The notes below the pieces were generated by a model. It was given only the letters and a program-made list of their open reading frames with translations. It was not told where the DNA came from and ran no database searches. The position numbers and the translations under genes are program-made. DNA of 64,000 bases from Linanthus parryae (Eukaryota > Streptophyta > Magnoliopsida > Ericales > Polemoniaceae), in contig JALGPY010000010.1 of NCBI GenBank assembly GCA_023055425.1, positions 18,883,363 to 18,947,362 on the forward strand, read 5' to 3'. Below are positions 1 through 12,011 of this stretch, in pieces. Numbering within the stretch: the first letter of the stretch is position 1; each line of letters begins with the position of its first letter.

Positions 1-161
1 TGGTGAAAATATACAGCGGAGTTGGAGTTTTGAGTCCTTGTTTTGTATGTTGGATGGCGGTGGAGGTGGTGGTAGTGGTGAGAACACCAAGAACACCTAG
101 AACAAGAACAAAATAAACACAAAAACACAAACAAGGGAAAAATGGTCATAAAAAAGTCAGA

Positions 162-315
162 TTGCACCCTCCTCTCAACTAACATTAACAGAAGGGTGGT
201 ATTTGTCCAACGTCTGTCACCGGCAGGGGGCTTTTTGTCTTTGACAGGGGTGGTTTTTGTATATCCCCGAATAACAGGGTTGTTTTTGTATATAACCCAA
301 ACCACGAGGGTGCAA
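162..315. mobile_element. Possible small MITE-like inverted-repeat element
   Basis: The segment is bounded by a perfect 10-bp inverted repeat, TTGCACCCTC at 162-171 and GAGGGTGCAA at 306-315. Its interior has repeated GGGNGG..TTTTTGTAT phrases and no meaningful coding. This is the layout of a short non-autonomous DNA transposon. I cannot see a convincing target duplication, because the right end runs straight into a TTA microsatellite. Confidence 0.3.
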
Positions 316-328
316 AATGTCTTTAACC

Positions 329-329
329 C

Positions 330-400
<71 letters not shown>

Positions 401-441
401 TTATATTTTTTTTAGAATCAACTTTTTTTGAGGAATAATCA

Positions 442-504
<63 letters not shown>
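329..504. repeat. Two (TTA)n microsatellites
   Basis: Uninterrupted TTA runs lie at about 329-401 and 442-504, separated by about 40 bp of T-rich sequence. The poly-Tyr and poly-Asn frames they create are artefacts. The following stretch (505-758) is AT-rich flank of element A with no recognisable gene. Confidence 0.95.
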
Positions 505-505
<1 letters not shown>

Positions 506-758
506 TGTTCGATACATTTTTATTATTATTTTAATCAAAATACAATTATTTACGATTGTCGTCGATTTTGTTAATCGATACTCGATCTTGTTGATCGGTA
601 CACCATCGGCACGAAAATTCAAGAACAACCCCGGATTTGCAACGGTAATCAAAATTAGCATGGACATCATTATTTTTTAAATAAAAGTTGCAGATCTGAA
701 CAAAACAAGTTACAAACTGGAACAGTAGACGATGAGACAATAAAGTTGAAGAATACGA

Positions 759-2161
759 TGTTGGAATAGGTTCCCTAGAGGAAATCTATATTTAGTATGA
801 ACGATGTTTTGGCTAGAATATTCATTTATTAATTATTGTGATATTTAATATAATGAAATCCTTAGATACAATGTGTTGGTTATCTTAAATATCCCTAGTC
901 CATTATATTGGTTAATAGGACGATCAAATATAGACTAGTATGTGTGTAGATTGATATGGAGATATCAAGTCTAACACATGGGTATGCATTAGGAGTAATG
1001 ACATACTGGATTGACCCATGACGAGAAGGATACATTATATTATGTCAAAGTCACAATCGCTTCTCGTAGTGCTAATAATATTGTAATCCTTAGACTTGAA
1101 GTCACTAGATAGTCTAGTTGTGGAATATCATGCTTTGATGTTATCCAACGTTGCGCCTTAACCGGGCAATTATAAATATAACTATCGGGCGTGATAGGAA
1201 GCAAGCTTAGAGATCGTAGTGATGTATAGAGCATTTGTCCCTCCCATATAATTGGAGCAAATATCCATGTCCACTCAAGGGATGGTTCTTATTGAATGTC
1301 TGGCCAGACTCAGATGAGTCAATATGGATATATTGATGTTATCTGCTTGCATAAGCACATTGCCAGGATCGAGAAACTATGGATTGGATATACGAGTGTG
1401 ACGATTATGTCTCGTGTCCAATCCGAATATAGAGACGAAGGGATAATACAATATGTGATATTGGGCACAAGGTTTGTCGAGATCAGTGACTTATTTCTAT
1501 TAGTTAGGTGGCATGGATGTGTCGCTAGACACCGCTCTATGTTAGTAATAAGTTACTACCAACTAAGTAAAAACCTATGGGGTCACACACCGGATGGATT
1601 AAATTGGATATAGGTATTAATTAGTTTGACTAATTAATAAAATGATCATACCGCAACCACAAGCAAACTTAGTATGACTAATTTTCATGTGGGCTAATCC
1701 ATGTAAGAACATGATTAGTATTGGGGCCTTTATGTAGTTAATAAAGAGTTATGACTATATAAAGGAACTATAGCTTGTTAATTCTCAACACAAGTCATTA
1801 TTTGAGAGAACTTAACAAGGCAAGAGAGAGAGGGAGAGACAAGGAAGGAGCCGAAGCTCCAACCCGTCCCCCTACCCGAAGTCGTCGGCCTCGCCATAGG
1901 CGCGGCTTCTTGCTCAATTTGTTTGATCTTCTTGCTCCTTCTTTCGTTGCTAGCACATCGCTGTGAGAAGGAATCCAATCAAGATCCAAGGTGTGGATAT
2001 CATAGAGACGAAGACACTATTCTTCGTGTGACCTCCCAAACCAAGGTACACATCTTCTATGCTCTTATCATGTTATGATTAGCTCCTCCTGTGATCCTTG
2101 GTGGACTTTGAGTAGGAATTTTTTTGTTGTTCTGCTGCGTTACCCTCGTCAAAAACCAACA
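759..2161 (+). repeat. 5' LTR of copia element A
   Basis: It begins TGTTGGAATAGG and ends CCAACA, and matches 23187-24518 along its length. It is about 70 bp longer than the 3' LTR because the 3' copy lacks a segment corresponding to roughly 1890-1985, around the GC-rich block. The short ORFs inside it are LTR sequence and not genes. Confidence 0.9.
1755..1765 (+). promoter_or_regulatory. TATA box of the element A 5' LTR
   Basis: CTATATAAAGG is kept in the same position in the 3' LTR (24176-24186). It probably marks the U3/R start of the retroelement transcript. Confidence 0.6.
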
Positions 2162-2162
2162 G

Positions 2163-2175
2163 TGGTATCAGAGCC
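2163..2175 (+). other. Primer binding site of element A
   Basis: TGGTATCAGAGCC starts two bases after the LTR end. It is the usual plant copia primer site complementary to the 3' end of initiator tRNA-Met. Confidence 0.85.
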
Positions 2176-2612
2176 ACAGGTCGTAGCGCATAACATGATT
2201 TTATGTGTTACAATTTCAGTTTCTACACCGTTTTATTCATATTACGTGAAACTGAAATTAATTAGCATAGTAGATGCAAATTAATTCAAGATAAACAAGA
2301 TATAATTTAACATTGGACGTGTAAATTGGTGAGCTTAATCACATATGATGTGAATAATTGGGTTCTTTAAAATTAGGGTTCTTTGAACATAATTGGGAAA
2401 AGGGGTTTTTTCAGTTATGGAAACAACTTTATGGAAACAACTACGTTTGGGCAACAAGGCAAAGAATTATTTTGGAAAAAATTCCAAAAAAGGTCCGGCC
2501 CCCTTAAGGGGACCGCCGCCCTTGCCTTGCCGTCCAAGCGAGGCTCGGCCAAGGGGTTGGGCCGGCCTAACGTGCGGCCTAGCCGCGCGTGAGGCTTGGC
2601 CGATCGCCCCAA
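2176..2612 (+). other. Leader of element A, first part, with a GC-rich island
   Basis: This is non-coding leader between the primer site and the insertion point of element B. About 2490-2610 is strikingly GC-rich, with repeated GGCC-type words, in an otherwise AT-rich region. Relative C has a similar island at about 34130-34320. The leader resumes at 17815. Confidence 0.75.
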
Positions 2613-2824
2613 TGACACGATTTCTAACGTGTATGCACAAGTGCACGGTCAAGTAATATAGGGGTGGTATTTCAACCCCGAGTTATCGATCCTACGTGGA
2701 CAAACTTGAGATTATTTACTTAGTTATTAGCATAGAATACAGTACAAGGAGGAAGAGATTGTGATTTAAGCATTTTTCACCCTTTAAACAGGTGACAGAA
2801 ATAAAATAACAACTAAACTAATAT

Positions 2825-5800
2825 TGTAATACCCCGTATTTAAGAAATGGGTTATTTGGTCATTTCGAAAAAAATATATAAAGATTTTGAGAAATTATAT
2901 TTCAAGCTTATTAATTACTTTTCCTAGTGTTAAAATATAAATGTGTTATTTGATATCTTTGATGATATATATTTTTATTTTGGGTTATTTTGTAGTTTAT
3001 AAAACTTGAAAAATACTATATGAATCTTATTTTGTATACTTGGGAGGTACTTGTAGTTTTCTAAAAGAGATTTATACAAAGGGTTTTATTTGAAATTATT
3101 TGGAGATTTTATAATTTATGAAAGTTATCTTTTCTAGTGTTACCTATTAATTGTAAATTATATTTCAACCCCTCAACTTTTGTCAAGTTTCACATTTCAA
3201 CCCCAACTAGCAATCCATCTCTTCATTATTTATAATCAAGCCCCCTCCATTATCTTGGTCAACTCCATTAAATTAAAAGAGACCATCATCTAGCTACATG
3301 TCTCTTTGTATGCATTACATAACTACACTTATTCCATCTCCATCAACTCCCACTACAACCTACCAATTTGTATGTAACTCTAATTGTGGGATTGTTCACT
3401 TTGTCCTCACATCGCTTCAACTAGTCATCACTCCATAGTTTTTTCACTCTCATTTTCTTCATCTTTTTCTCATCAAGAGCACTCATACAAGCTATCTTCT
3501 CTCTCCTTAAATTTCATTCCCGTTTTTGGGAGTTGACTTCACAAAAACACCATGGAAACTTCATTTTCTTGCATCCAAATCATGAAAAACTTGAGTCCAA
3601 GTGTTGTATCATCATGGAGGGGAGCTCTTCCACCATTCTACTCATGGATTGAAGCCCAATTTCACCATTTTCCTCACAATCTTCTTGAATATTGGGGTAA
3701 CATTTCTTCTAGTCTTCAATTCATTCATGCATGTCCATCTTTTGCTTTGATTGATGAAATATCATCTTAGTTTTCTTCATCTTCATGCTTGATTCTTCAT
3801 TTCCATGGTTAGATCATGTGATTGACCCCAAAATTTTGACTATTTCATGAAACTCACACTAAAACTCATATGCACTTTGTAAATTTCTTGGTAGTTGCAC
3901 TTGCATGTCAAGAACACTATGATAATTTGTGTCAAGAGCATATAAAAATCTTAATTCATGCTTAAAATGATGTTATTCTAGTTGATTTTTGAAAAAATTG
4001 CATGTTCATACAATCTGACCAATTTGTGAAAAACGTATATTATCTCTAAATTTTGTCTCTGTGGAATTTTTAAATCATTCATATTATGAAACTAGACTCA
4101 AAGGGGATCATTTTGAAAGAAATTTCAACTCCATATCCTATATGGTTAGGGAGATATGCTCATTCTAATTTGCATGTTTTCTGAAACTCTGTTTTTGGAC
4201 AAGTTTTACCATTTTTGTTAAAAGTCTCATTTCCAGAAACTTACGGCACCAAATCTTTCTTTTAATGAAACTAGACACATAAGAGATTCATTCTGGAGAA
4301 TATAGGCATTTTTCCTATTCTCCAAGTAGTAGTAATTGGTCTTCAAAGTTGAAACTTTCTTCCAAACATGTCTCTGCATAGCAGTGTTTGTTATTTTTAT
4401 AACTTGAGTTTTATAATAGCTATGCATGATTTTCTTGATGTTTCTGAAGGTAGACACATATAGGTACATCATACATTAATTTCAAAATTTTAGGAGATGA
4501 TTTGATATGGTAAATATGGCTCCAAAGTCAGAGCTACAATTCTGTCCAGAATTTTAGTTTCACATTTTTTTAGAAAACTTGAATTTTTGAACTTCTAGGT
4601 GTTTTGTTGGACTTGTTTTTACAATTAAACATCATTATATGTGCATTAGTAAAATTTAGGACTATGTACATGTAGGTTTGCATTTTTATTATGCATGTGT
4701 AATTTGGTTATAACGAGTACGTCATACGTGTGATTGTAGACATCGACCTCGTAGGAGAGAGCGGTTGTCTTCGGAGTGATAGGCTTAGTTTCTTGCTTTT
4801 AGTTGTGCTTCATCTCAGTGGTAAGTACATATGTACGGCCTTTTATATCAAAATGTGTGTTTGTGTTTGATTTTTCAAATGAATGTTTGTTATATGAAAT
4901 AGTATGAGAATGCATGTTTTCCACTCGAATGTTGTTAAATTATTTTATTCATCTCCTTTGAGAACTCTCGGAAATTACTTATGAATTGTTGATATTCTGA
5001 TTCTGGTTATGTGAAAGAGAAGAAATAAAATACCTCTAATAGACTTAGGACGATGTACAGAGTACTGTTATTAATGGGAGGCGTCAAGCGATCCTCCATT
5101 TTCTTATGGCTAAGACCATTGAAGCAATGCTTCTTATTATTGGATAGAACGTTAATGTTCACAAATCCGCCCCCGATGAGCCAAAATGTATCAAGATATT
5201 GAGGCCAAGGGGTTTATAGAGCTATAGAGTGTTACTTATACTTGTAAGGGTCACTACGGTATAGGGGTGTCGACACTTAAGGCCTTTTAGCTAATGTTGT
5301 GAGCGGGGTTGACGAATGGGCTCCCTTAACGCTCGGGTGAAATAGGGTTTGATAGACCCTAGAAGGAACCCTTAGTGATTATTTCGTGATCCCTCTGTTT
5401 ACATCGGTCCTGCTGGTGGCTCTGGACATGCCTCAACTAAACTTAACGGTTAATGGAATTTGAAATAAAATTGACTACTCTGTTGATGTTGTTTGTGGCT
5501 CTTGATATGCCCTAATCGATTCAAATGATTTGAAAAGCTTTGGCTACTTGTGATTTAATATCATTATCATGTCAAATTGACTTGTTTACTGTTGATATTC
5601 TACTTGTTTAAGAATATGTTGACTACTTGTGGTTTATAAATGTTTTAAAGATGATGGTTCTCGCTACGCGCTCACTCATAATTGTTCTGAATTGTTCCAA
5701 CTCTTTTGCTCATTGATTTTCAAATCTCTTTATTTGATTCAACTCATGCTTCCGTGCCACTCGTTGCTTTACATGTCGTAGTGTGTATTTACTCAGTATT

Positions 5801-6079
5801 TACTGATTATTTTCCTTCAAAACTGCGTCGGCGTTTTCCATTGTAAAACCGCAGGTCATCAATCAAGGTTGGGGAATGGGAACGCGTATCGAGACGAAGC
5901 TGCTTGCTTAAGTTAGATCATTTAGAATATCACGCACTTTTTATTTATTTAATTTTTTGTAGACTTATTTCGACAAGATTTGTTGTATACACTAAACGAA
6001 ATGTAATCTTAATAGCATACTTCTACTTTTGGTTATCGATTGTCTCTTCAACCCTGAACCGAGATCCCGGGTCGTTTCA
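2825..6079 (+). repeat. 5' LTR of the LARD
   Basis: The 3255-bp LTR runs from TGTAATACCCCG to GGGTCGTTTCA. It contains a 72-codon open frame (3552-3770) that is also present in the other LTR. This is more likely untranslated leader or chance than a gene. Confidence 0.92.
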
Positions 6080-7267
6080 GATGGTATCAGAGCATCGGTT
6101 CTCCGGTTAAAGTGACTTTTCGATTTCCATTAGTAGAGAATAAGAAAGATAAAACTTTTTTTTTGAAATTATAAAATTACCTAGGATAATTCAATATAGT
6201 AGAAATGAAGTAAACAAGCCGCCGGGGAGTTTGGGTACTTACATGTATTTCTTGTTAAACTTGATTTGTACCTTACTTGTTAAGTGACTGATAACTGCTT
6301 ATTGATATGTGATCAATGCGAAAACAACTTGCTTATTTATATGTTTGCTATCCTATGAGCTTGTTTGCTTACTATATAGAAATGATTGTCATTGCCGTGT
6401 GATCCGTATGCACGTTCCCTTAATTGGTTATGTTATTTTATCGACATGAGAGTATCGACGTTTTGACTTAGAAGACCGTGAGACCATTTCTTTCATACCT
6501 TTGAGTGCATCTTTTAAGATAATACTATGTTTTGTTTCAGTTTGAGTTAATTTGACTTGGTCATTTCTAAAATTAGAATGTTTTGACAAAAAATAGTATT
6601 CTTTAAAAAAAATGATTTTGAATAAAATGATTGGGTGCGGAGATAACAAATGTCAAGTGATATGTACCACTTTGTTTAGCAGTCCGCTGGCGTGACTCTT
6701 AGTACGACGGTACTATGAGTTGTACCCGCTGTGTAGACTAAGTTGGAACATTTGAAACACATGCGAGTTGTGATGGAGAGACACGTTGTGTGACGACACA
6801 TAGTGTTCTTTTCTCCCTCGTATGCGTGGAACACTTGAGGTGATTGGTTTACCTAATCCTATACAGGTAAGACAATATTTTTTTCATAAGGATGAGTCAA
6901 GCAAAATGACATGTTAGTTTCGATCAATGTATTTTGTGCCTAAAATTTCGATACTTTTTTTTTCAATGCTAGAAATCTTTTTGAATCACATTGTAAACGT
7001 GATAACTTGTATGTTGGTCTAGACCTTTCAAAATTTATTCCTACCTTTTACTTGAGCTAATTGTATTTGAATCTCTAGTATAATACGAGGGAGTGGGGAT
7101 GTAACCGACCGAGAGTGCGATTCCCGTTAATTAAAGTGTTGCATGTGTATTAGCATTGCATACAAGCTTCATGTGCATTATTTGCATTCTCTTGAAGTAT
7201 GTTCGTAATTTCATTCAATAATTTTCTTAAGCTTCGGGGACGAAGCTTCATTTTAAGGGGGATATAA
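6080..7267 (+). other. Interior of the LARD: primer site, non-coding, hairpin, polypurine tract
   Basis: The primer site TGGTATCAGAGC lies at 6082-6093, three bases after the LTR. About 1.1 kb without retroviral motifs on either strand follows. Near the end a perfect 8-bp stem with a GGGA loop (7229-7248) precedes the polypurine tract AAGGGGGATATAA (7255-7267), which abuts the 3' LTR. Confidence 0.85.
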
Positions 7268-10200
7268 TGTAATACCCCGTATTTAAGAAAGGGGTTATTT
7301 GGTCATTTCGAAAAAAATATATAAAAATTTTGAGAAATTATATTTCAAGCTTATTAATTACTTTTCCTAGTGTTAAATATAAATGTGTTATTTGATATCT
7401 TTGATGACATATATTTTTATTTTGGGTTATTTTGTAGTTTATAAAACTTGAAAAATACTATATGAATCTTATTTTGTATACTTGGGAGGTACTTGTAGTT
7501 TTCTAAAATATATTTATACAAAGGGTTTTATTTGAAATTATTTGGAGATTTTATAATTTATGAAAGTTATCTTTTCTAGTGTTACCTATTAATTGTAAAT
7601 TATATTTCCACCCCTCAACTTTTGTCAAGTTTCACATTTCAACCCCAACTAGCAATCCATCTCTTCATTATTTATAATCAAGCCCCCTCCATTATCTTGG
7701 TCAACTCCATTAAATTAAAAGAGACCATCATCTAGCTACATGTCTCTTTTTATGCATTACATAACTACACTTATTCCATCTCCATCAACTCCCACTACAA
7801 CCTACCAATTTGTATGTAACTCTAATTGTGGGATTGTTCACTTTGTCCTCACATCACTTCAACTAGTCATCACTATATAGTTTTTTCACTCTCATTTTCT
7901 TCATCTTTTTCTCATCAAGAGCACTCATACAAGCTATCTTCTCTCTCCTTAAATTTCATTCCCGTTTTTGAACGTTGACTTCACAAAAACACCATGGAAA
8001 CTTCATTTTCTTGCATCCAAATCATGAAAAACTTGAGTCCAAGTGTTGTATCATCATGGAGGGGAGCTCTTTCACCATTCTACTCATGGATTGAAGCCCA
8101 ATTTCACCATTTTCCTCACAATCTTCTTGAATATTGGGGTAACATTTCTTCTAGTCTTCAATTCATTCATGCATGTCCATCTTTTGCTTTGATTGATGAA
8201 ATATCATCTTAGTTTTCTTCATCTTCATGCTTGATTCTTCATTTCCATGGTTAGATCATGTGATTGACCCCAAAATTTTGACTATTTCATGAAACTCACA
8301 CTAAAACTCATATGCACTTTGTAAATTTCTTGGTAGTTGCACTTGCATGTCAAGAACACTATGATAATTTGTGTCAAGAGCATATAAAAATCTTAATTCA
8401 TGCTTAAAATGATGTTATTTGGATGAAAATCAAGTCTTCATAAGTTGCATGTATCATTAGAACAATTCTTGTTGATTTTTGAAAAAATTGCATGTTCATA
8501 CAATCTGACCAATTTGTGAAAAACGTATATTATCTCTAAATTTTGTCTCTGTGGAATTTTTAAATCATTCATATTATGAAACTAGACTCAAAGGGGATCA
8601 TTTTGAAAGAAATTTCAACTCCATATCCTATATGGTTAGGGAGATATGCTCATTCTAATTTGCATGTTTTCTGAAACTCTGTTTTTGGACAAGTTTTACC
8701 ATTTTTGTTGAAAGTCTCATTTCCAGAAACTTACGGCACCAAATCTTTCTTTTAATGAAACTAGACACATAAGAGATTCATTCTGGAGAATATAGGCATT
8801 TTTCCTATTCTCCAAGTAGTAGTAATTGGTCTTCAAAGTTGAAACTTTCTTCCAAACATGTCTCTGCATAGCAGTGTTTGTTATTTTTATAACTTGAGTT
8901 TTATAATAGCTATGCATGATTTTCTTGATGTTTCTGAAGATAGACACATATAGGTTCATCATACATTAATTTCAAAATTTTAGGAGATGATTTGATATGG
9001 TAAATATGGCTCCACAGTCAGAGCTACAATTCTGTCCAGAATTGTAGTTTCACATTTTGTTAGAAAACTTGAATTTTTGAACTTCTAGGTGTTTTGTTGG
9101 AATTGTTTTTACAATTAAACATCATTATATGTGCATTAGTAAAATTTAGGACTATGTACATGTAGGTTTGCATTTTTATTATGCATGTGTAATTTGGTTA
9201 TAACGAGTACGTCATACGTGTGATTGTAGACATCGACCTCGTAGGAGAGAGCGGTTGTCGTCGGAGTGATAGGCTTAGTTTCTTGCTTTTAGTTGTGCTT
9301 CATCTCAGTGGTAAGTACATATGTACGGCCTTTTATATCAAAATGTGTGTTTGTGTTTGATTTTTCAAATGAATGTTTGTTATATGAAATAGTATGAGAA
9401 TGCATGTTTTCCACTCGAATGTTGTTAAATTATTTTATTCATCTCCTTTGAGAACTCTCGGAAATTACTTATGAATTGTTGATATTCTGATTCTGGTTAT
9501 GTGAAAGAGAAGAAATAAAATACCTCTAATAGACTTAGGACGATGTACAGAGTACTGTTATTAATGGGAGGCGTCAAGCGATCCTCCATTTTCTTATGGC
9601 TAAGACCATTGAAGCAATGCTTCTTATTATTGGATAGAACGTTAATGTTCACAAATCCGCCCCCGATGAGCCAAAATGTATCAAGATATTGAGGCCAAGG
9701 GGTTTATAGAGCTATAGAGTGTTACTTATACTTGTAAGGGTCACTACGGTATAGGGGTGTCGACACTTAAGGCCTTTTAGCTAATGTTGTGAGCGGGGTT
9801 GACGAATGGGCTCCCTTAACGCTCGGGTGAAATAGGGTTTGATAGACCCTAGAAGGAACCCTTAGTGATTATTTCGTGATCCCTCTGTTTACATCGGTCC
9901 TGCTGTGGCTCTGGACATGCCTCAACTAAACTTAACGGTTAATGGAATTTGAAATAAAATTGACTACTCTGTTGATGTTGTTTGTGGCTCTTGATATGCC
10001 CTAATCGATTCAAATGATTTGAAAAGCTTTGGCTACTTGTGATTTAATATCATTATCATGTCAAATGGACTTGTTTACTGTTGATATTCTACTTGTTTAA
10101 GAATATGTTGACTACTTGTGGTTTATAAATGTTTTAAAGATGATGGTTCTCGCTACGCGATCACTCATAATTGTTCTGAATTGTTCCAACTCTTTTGCTC

Positions 10201-10567
10201 ATTGATTTTCAAATCTCTTTATTTGATTCAACTCATGCTTCCGTGCCACTCGTTGCTTTACATGTCGTAGTGTGTATTTACTCAGTTTTTACTTATTATT
10301 TTCCTTCAAAACTGCGTCGGATTTTGCCATTTTAAAACCGCAGGTCATCAATCAAGGTTGGGGAATGGGAACGCGTATCGAGACGAAGCTGCTTGCTTAA
10401 GTTAGATCATTTAGAATATCACGCACTTTTTATTTATTTAATTTTTGTAGACTTATTTCGACAAGATTTGTTGTATACACTAAACGAAATGTAATCTTAA
10501 TAGCATACATCTACTTTTTGTTATCGATTGTCTCTTTAACCCTGAACCGAGATCCCGGGTCGTTTCA
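7268..10567 (+). repeat. 3' LTR of the LARD
   Basis: The 3300-bp LTR is nearly identical to 2825-6079. It carries about 45 extra bases near 8418-8470 that the 5' LTR lacks. The 72-codon frame at 7994-8212 differs from its partner by one residue (Ser for Pro). Confidence 0.92.
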
Positions 10568-12011
10568 AATATGTTCGGGTTTTTTTATTTATTCATGAAA
10601 TATGGAGAAACTAGGCAATCTCTAGATCACCTAGGGCTGTAGACGATTTCAGAATTAGCTATGTAACACGTTAATTCTATTCTAGTTAAGCCGGGTAATA
10701 GTACTGACAATCTCCTCTCGGTCTCATGTTATTCTACGTTACGGTTTACTTGGTGTCATGTCGGTCCACCTACACCTACCGGTCCGTTCTAGTAGGCGAA
10801 CGACAATGTACGGAATGATGTCTCTCAGACCACCACCACACAAACACCTCACTATCTCCTACCGAATCTACCCATTAAGGCCAATCCTACACACTTCTCT
10901 TCTCAATCTCAGTGACTAAGGATTGTTGTTCTTATCTCATCACAACTAGGTCTAAGTCGCTCTCACGCACTCGCTAGCTAAATAACAAGTCCGGTTAATT
11001 ACTCCATTCTTGCCAAGGATTTAAGCGTAGCATATGAACAATTAGCTAAAACATAAATTAACTTTAAGAAATATTACAATCTAAGAATAAACCCTAAGTT
11101 CATGAATATCAAATCATAATCTAGCCGTGTCAATATACTTGATTCAATAACAAAATCAAGAAACTAAACATCGATTCAATGAATCTAAATCCAAAAGTAT
11201 GAAACAAAGTATCAAATCCAGAAAACATATTGTCTACATAAACCCAAGGCTTTCTAGAGAAGCCTAGCAAAACGTCTACCTACTACTTGAAATCGTAGCA
11301 ACACAACAAATTTTCTCCATACAAGTGATTAAAAGAGGGAAGAAGAGATCAAACGCTAGAAGTCGTGAAGATTGGCGTGATCCGGGCTCTTCTCCTTGCT
11401 TGAGGTTGCTCCCAATGGAGTCTCCTTTCTCTCATCCTTCATCGTGGCTCTCAATAGGCTTGAATGGTAATGATTTCCGTCCCTAGGTCGTCCTTCCTTC
11501 ATAACCTGTAGAAGTCTTCAGAAATTGCACAATAGTCCCCTGAAATCTGCTCCTGACTTCAATACGCCATATCTTTTTCCTCCAACTCGGATTTAGCTCT
11601 TTGACCTACCGTTGGAAAGCTCTCTGAGTCTACTTTCATTTGGCACCGGTATCACTCAAAAATTATTTGTAGAACTCCATATAGGATCAAAACAGTGCAG
11701 TCTGGTAATCCAAGCTCCTCCAATTCGGCTTCTCTTGACTCCACTTGAGATCCCGTTGTTTCCGAAGTTCGTTCCATGCCTCCTATCCTTCGATTAGCAT
11801 CCGTTCCTGCCCAAAACAACATGAACAACATACCAAGCGATTATATTTGACAAATAATAATGAAATATGCATAGAAAACGCCCGGACTAACAATATAGCA
11901 CATGGAAAGCAACAAGTGATAAAACAACCTTTATTCTCTATCTTTGGGCTCAAATCTCTCATGATAATGTGGTAAAATGGAGGTTATAGATAGCTCCTAA
12001 AGGTTCTATCA

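Larger units (their letters stand above)
2825..10567 (+). mobile_element. LARD: large non-coding Tekay/Del-like gypsy derivative
   Basis: Two near-identical LTRs (2825-6079 and 7268-10567) flank only 1188 bp of interior, with perfect target duplication AATAT (2820-2824 and 10568-10572). The LTR start TGTAATACCCCG, LTR length over 3 kb, Met primer site and TTCGGGGACGAA motif before the polypurine tract are typical of the Tekay/Del chromovirus lineage. No gag or pol remains, so the proteins must come from a partner. By eye the LTRs differ by a few tens of bases plus one 45-bp indel, making it the youngest insertion of this nest. Confidence 0.92.
2613..12011 (-). repeat. 3' LTR of gypsy element B, split by the LARD
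   Basis: The LTR comprises 2613-2824 and 10573-12011 (about 1.65 kb), interrupted by the LARD and one copy of its AATAT duplication. It starts TGACACGATTTC on the + strand and ends TCTATCA, and matches the right LTR throughout. The junctions realign exactly with the unbroken copy around 16368-16372. Confidence 0.9.

Noticed and set aside
1..140. Gly-codon-rich stretch as the end of a gene
   Set aside because: GGTGGT repeats with no supported frame; too short at the window edge to judge.
142..438. Open frame with a long Tyr run
   Set aside because: It is the translation of a TTA microsatellite.
1775..1989. Overlapping short frames on both strands in the LTR of A
   Set aside because: They are products of a GC-rich LTR segment; the 3' LTR lacks part of it.
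2383..2656. Pro/Arg-rich frames in the leader of A
   Set aside because: GC-rich island sequence crossing into element B; three frames are open at once.
3552..3770. 72-codon frame as a gene
   Set aside because: It lies inside an LTR and is duplicated only because the LTR is; no motif.
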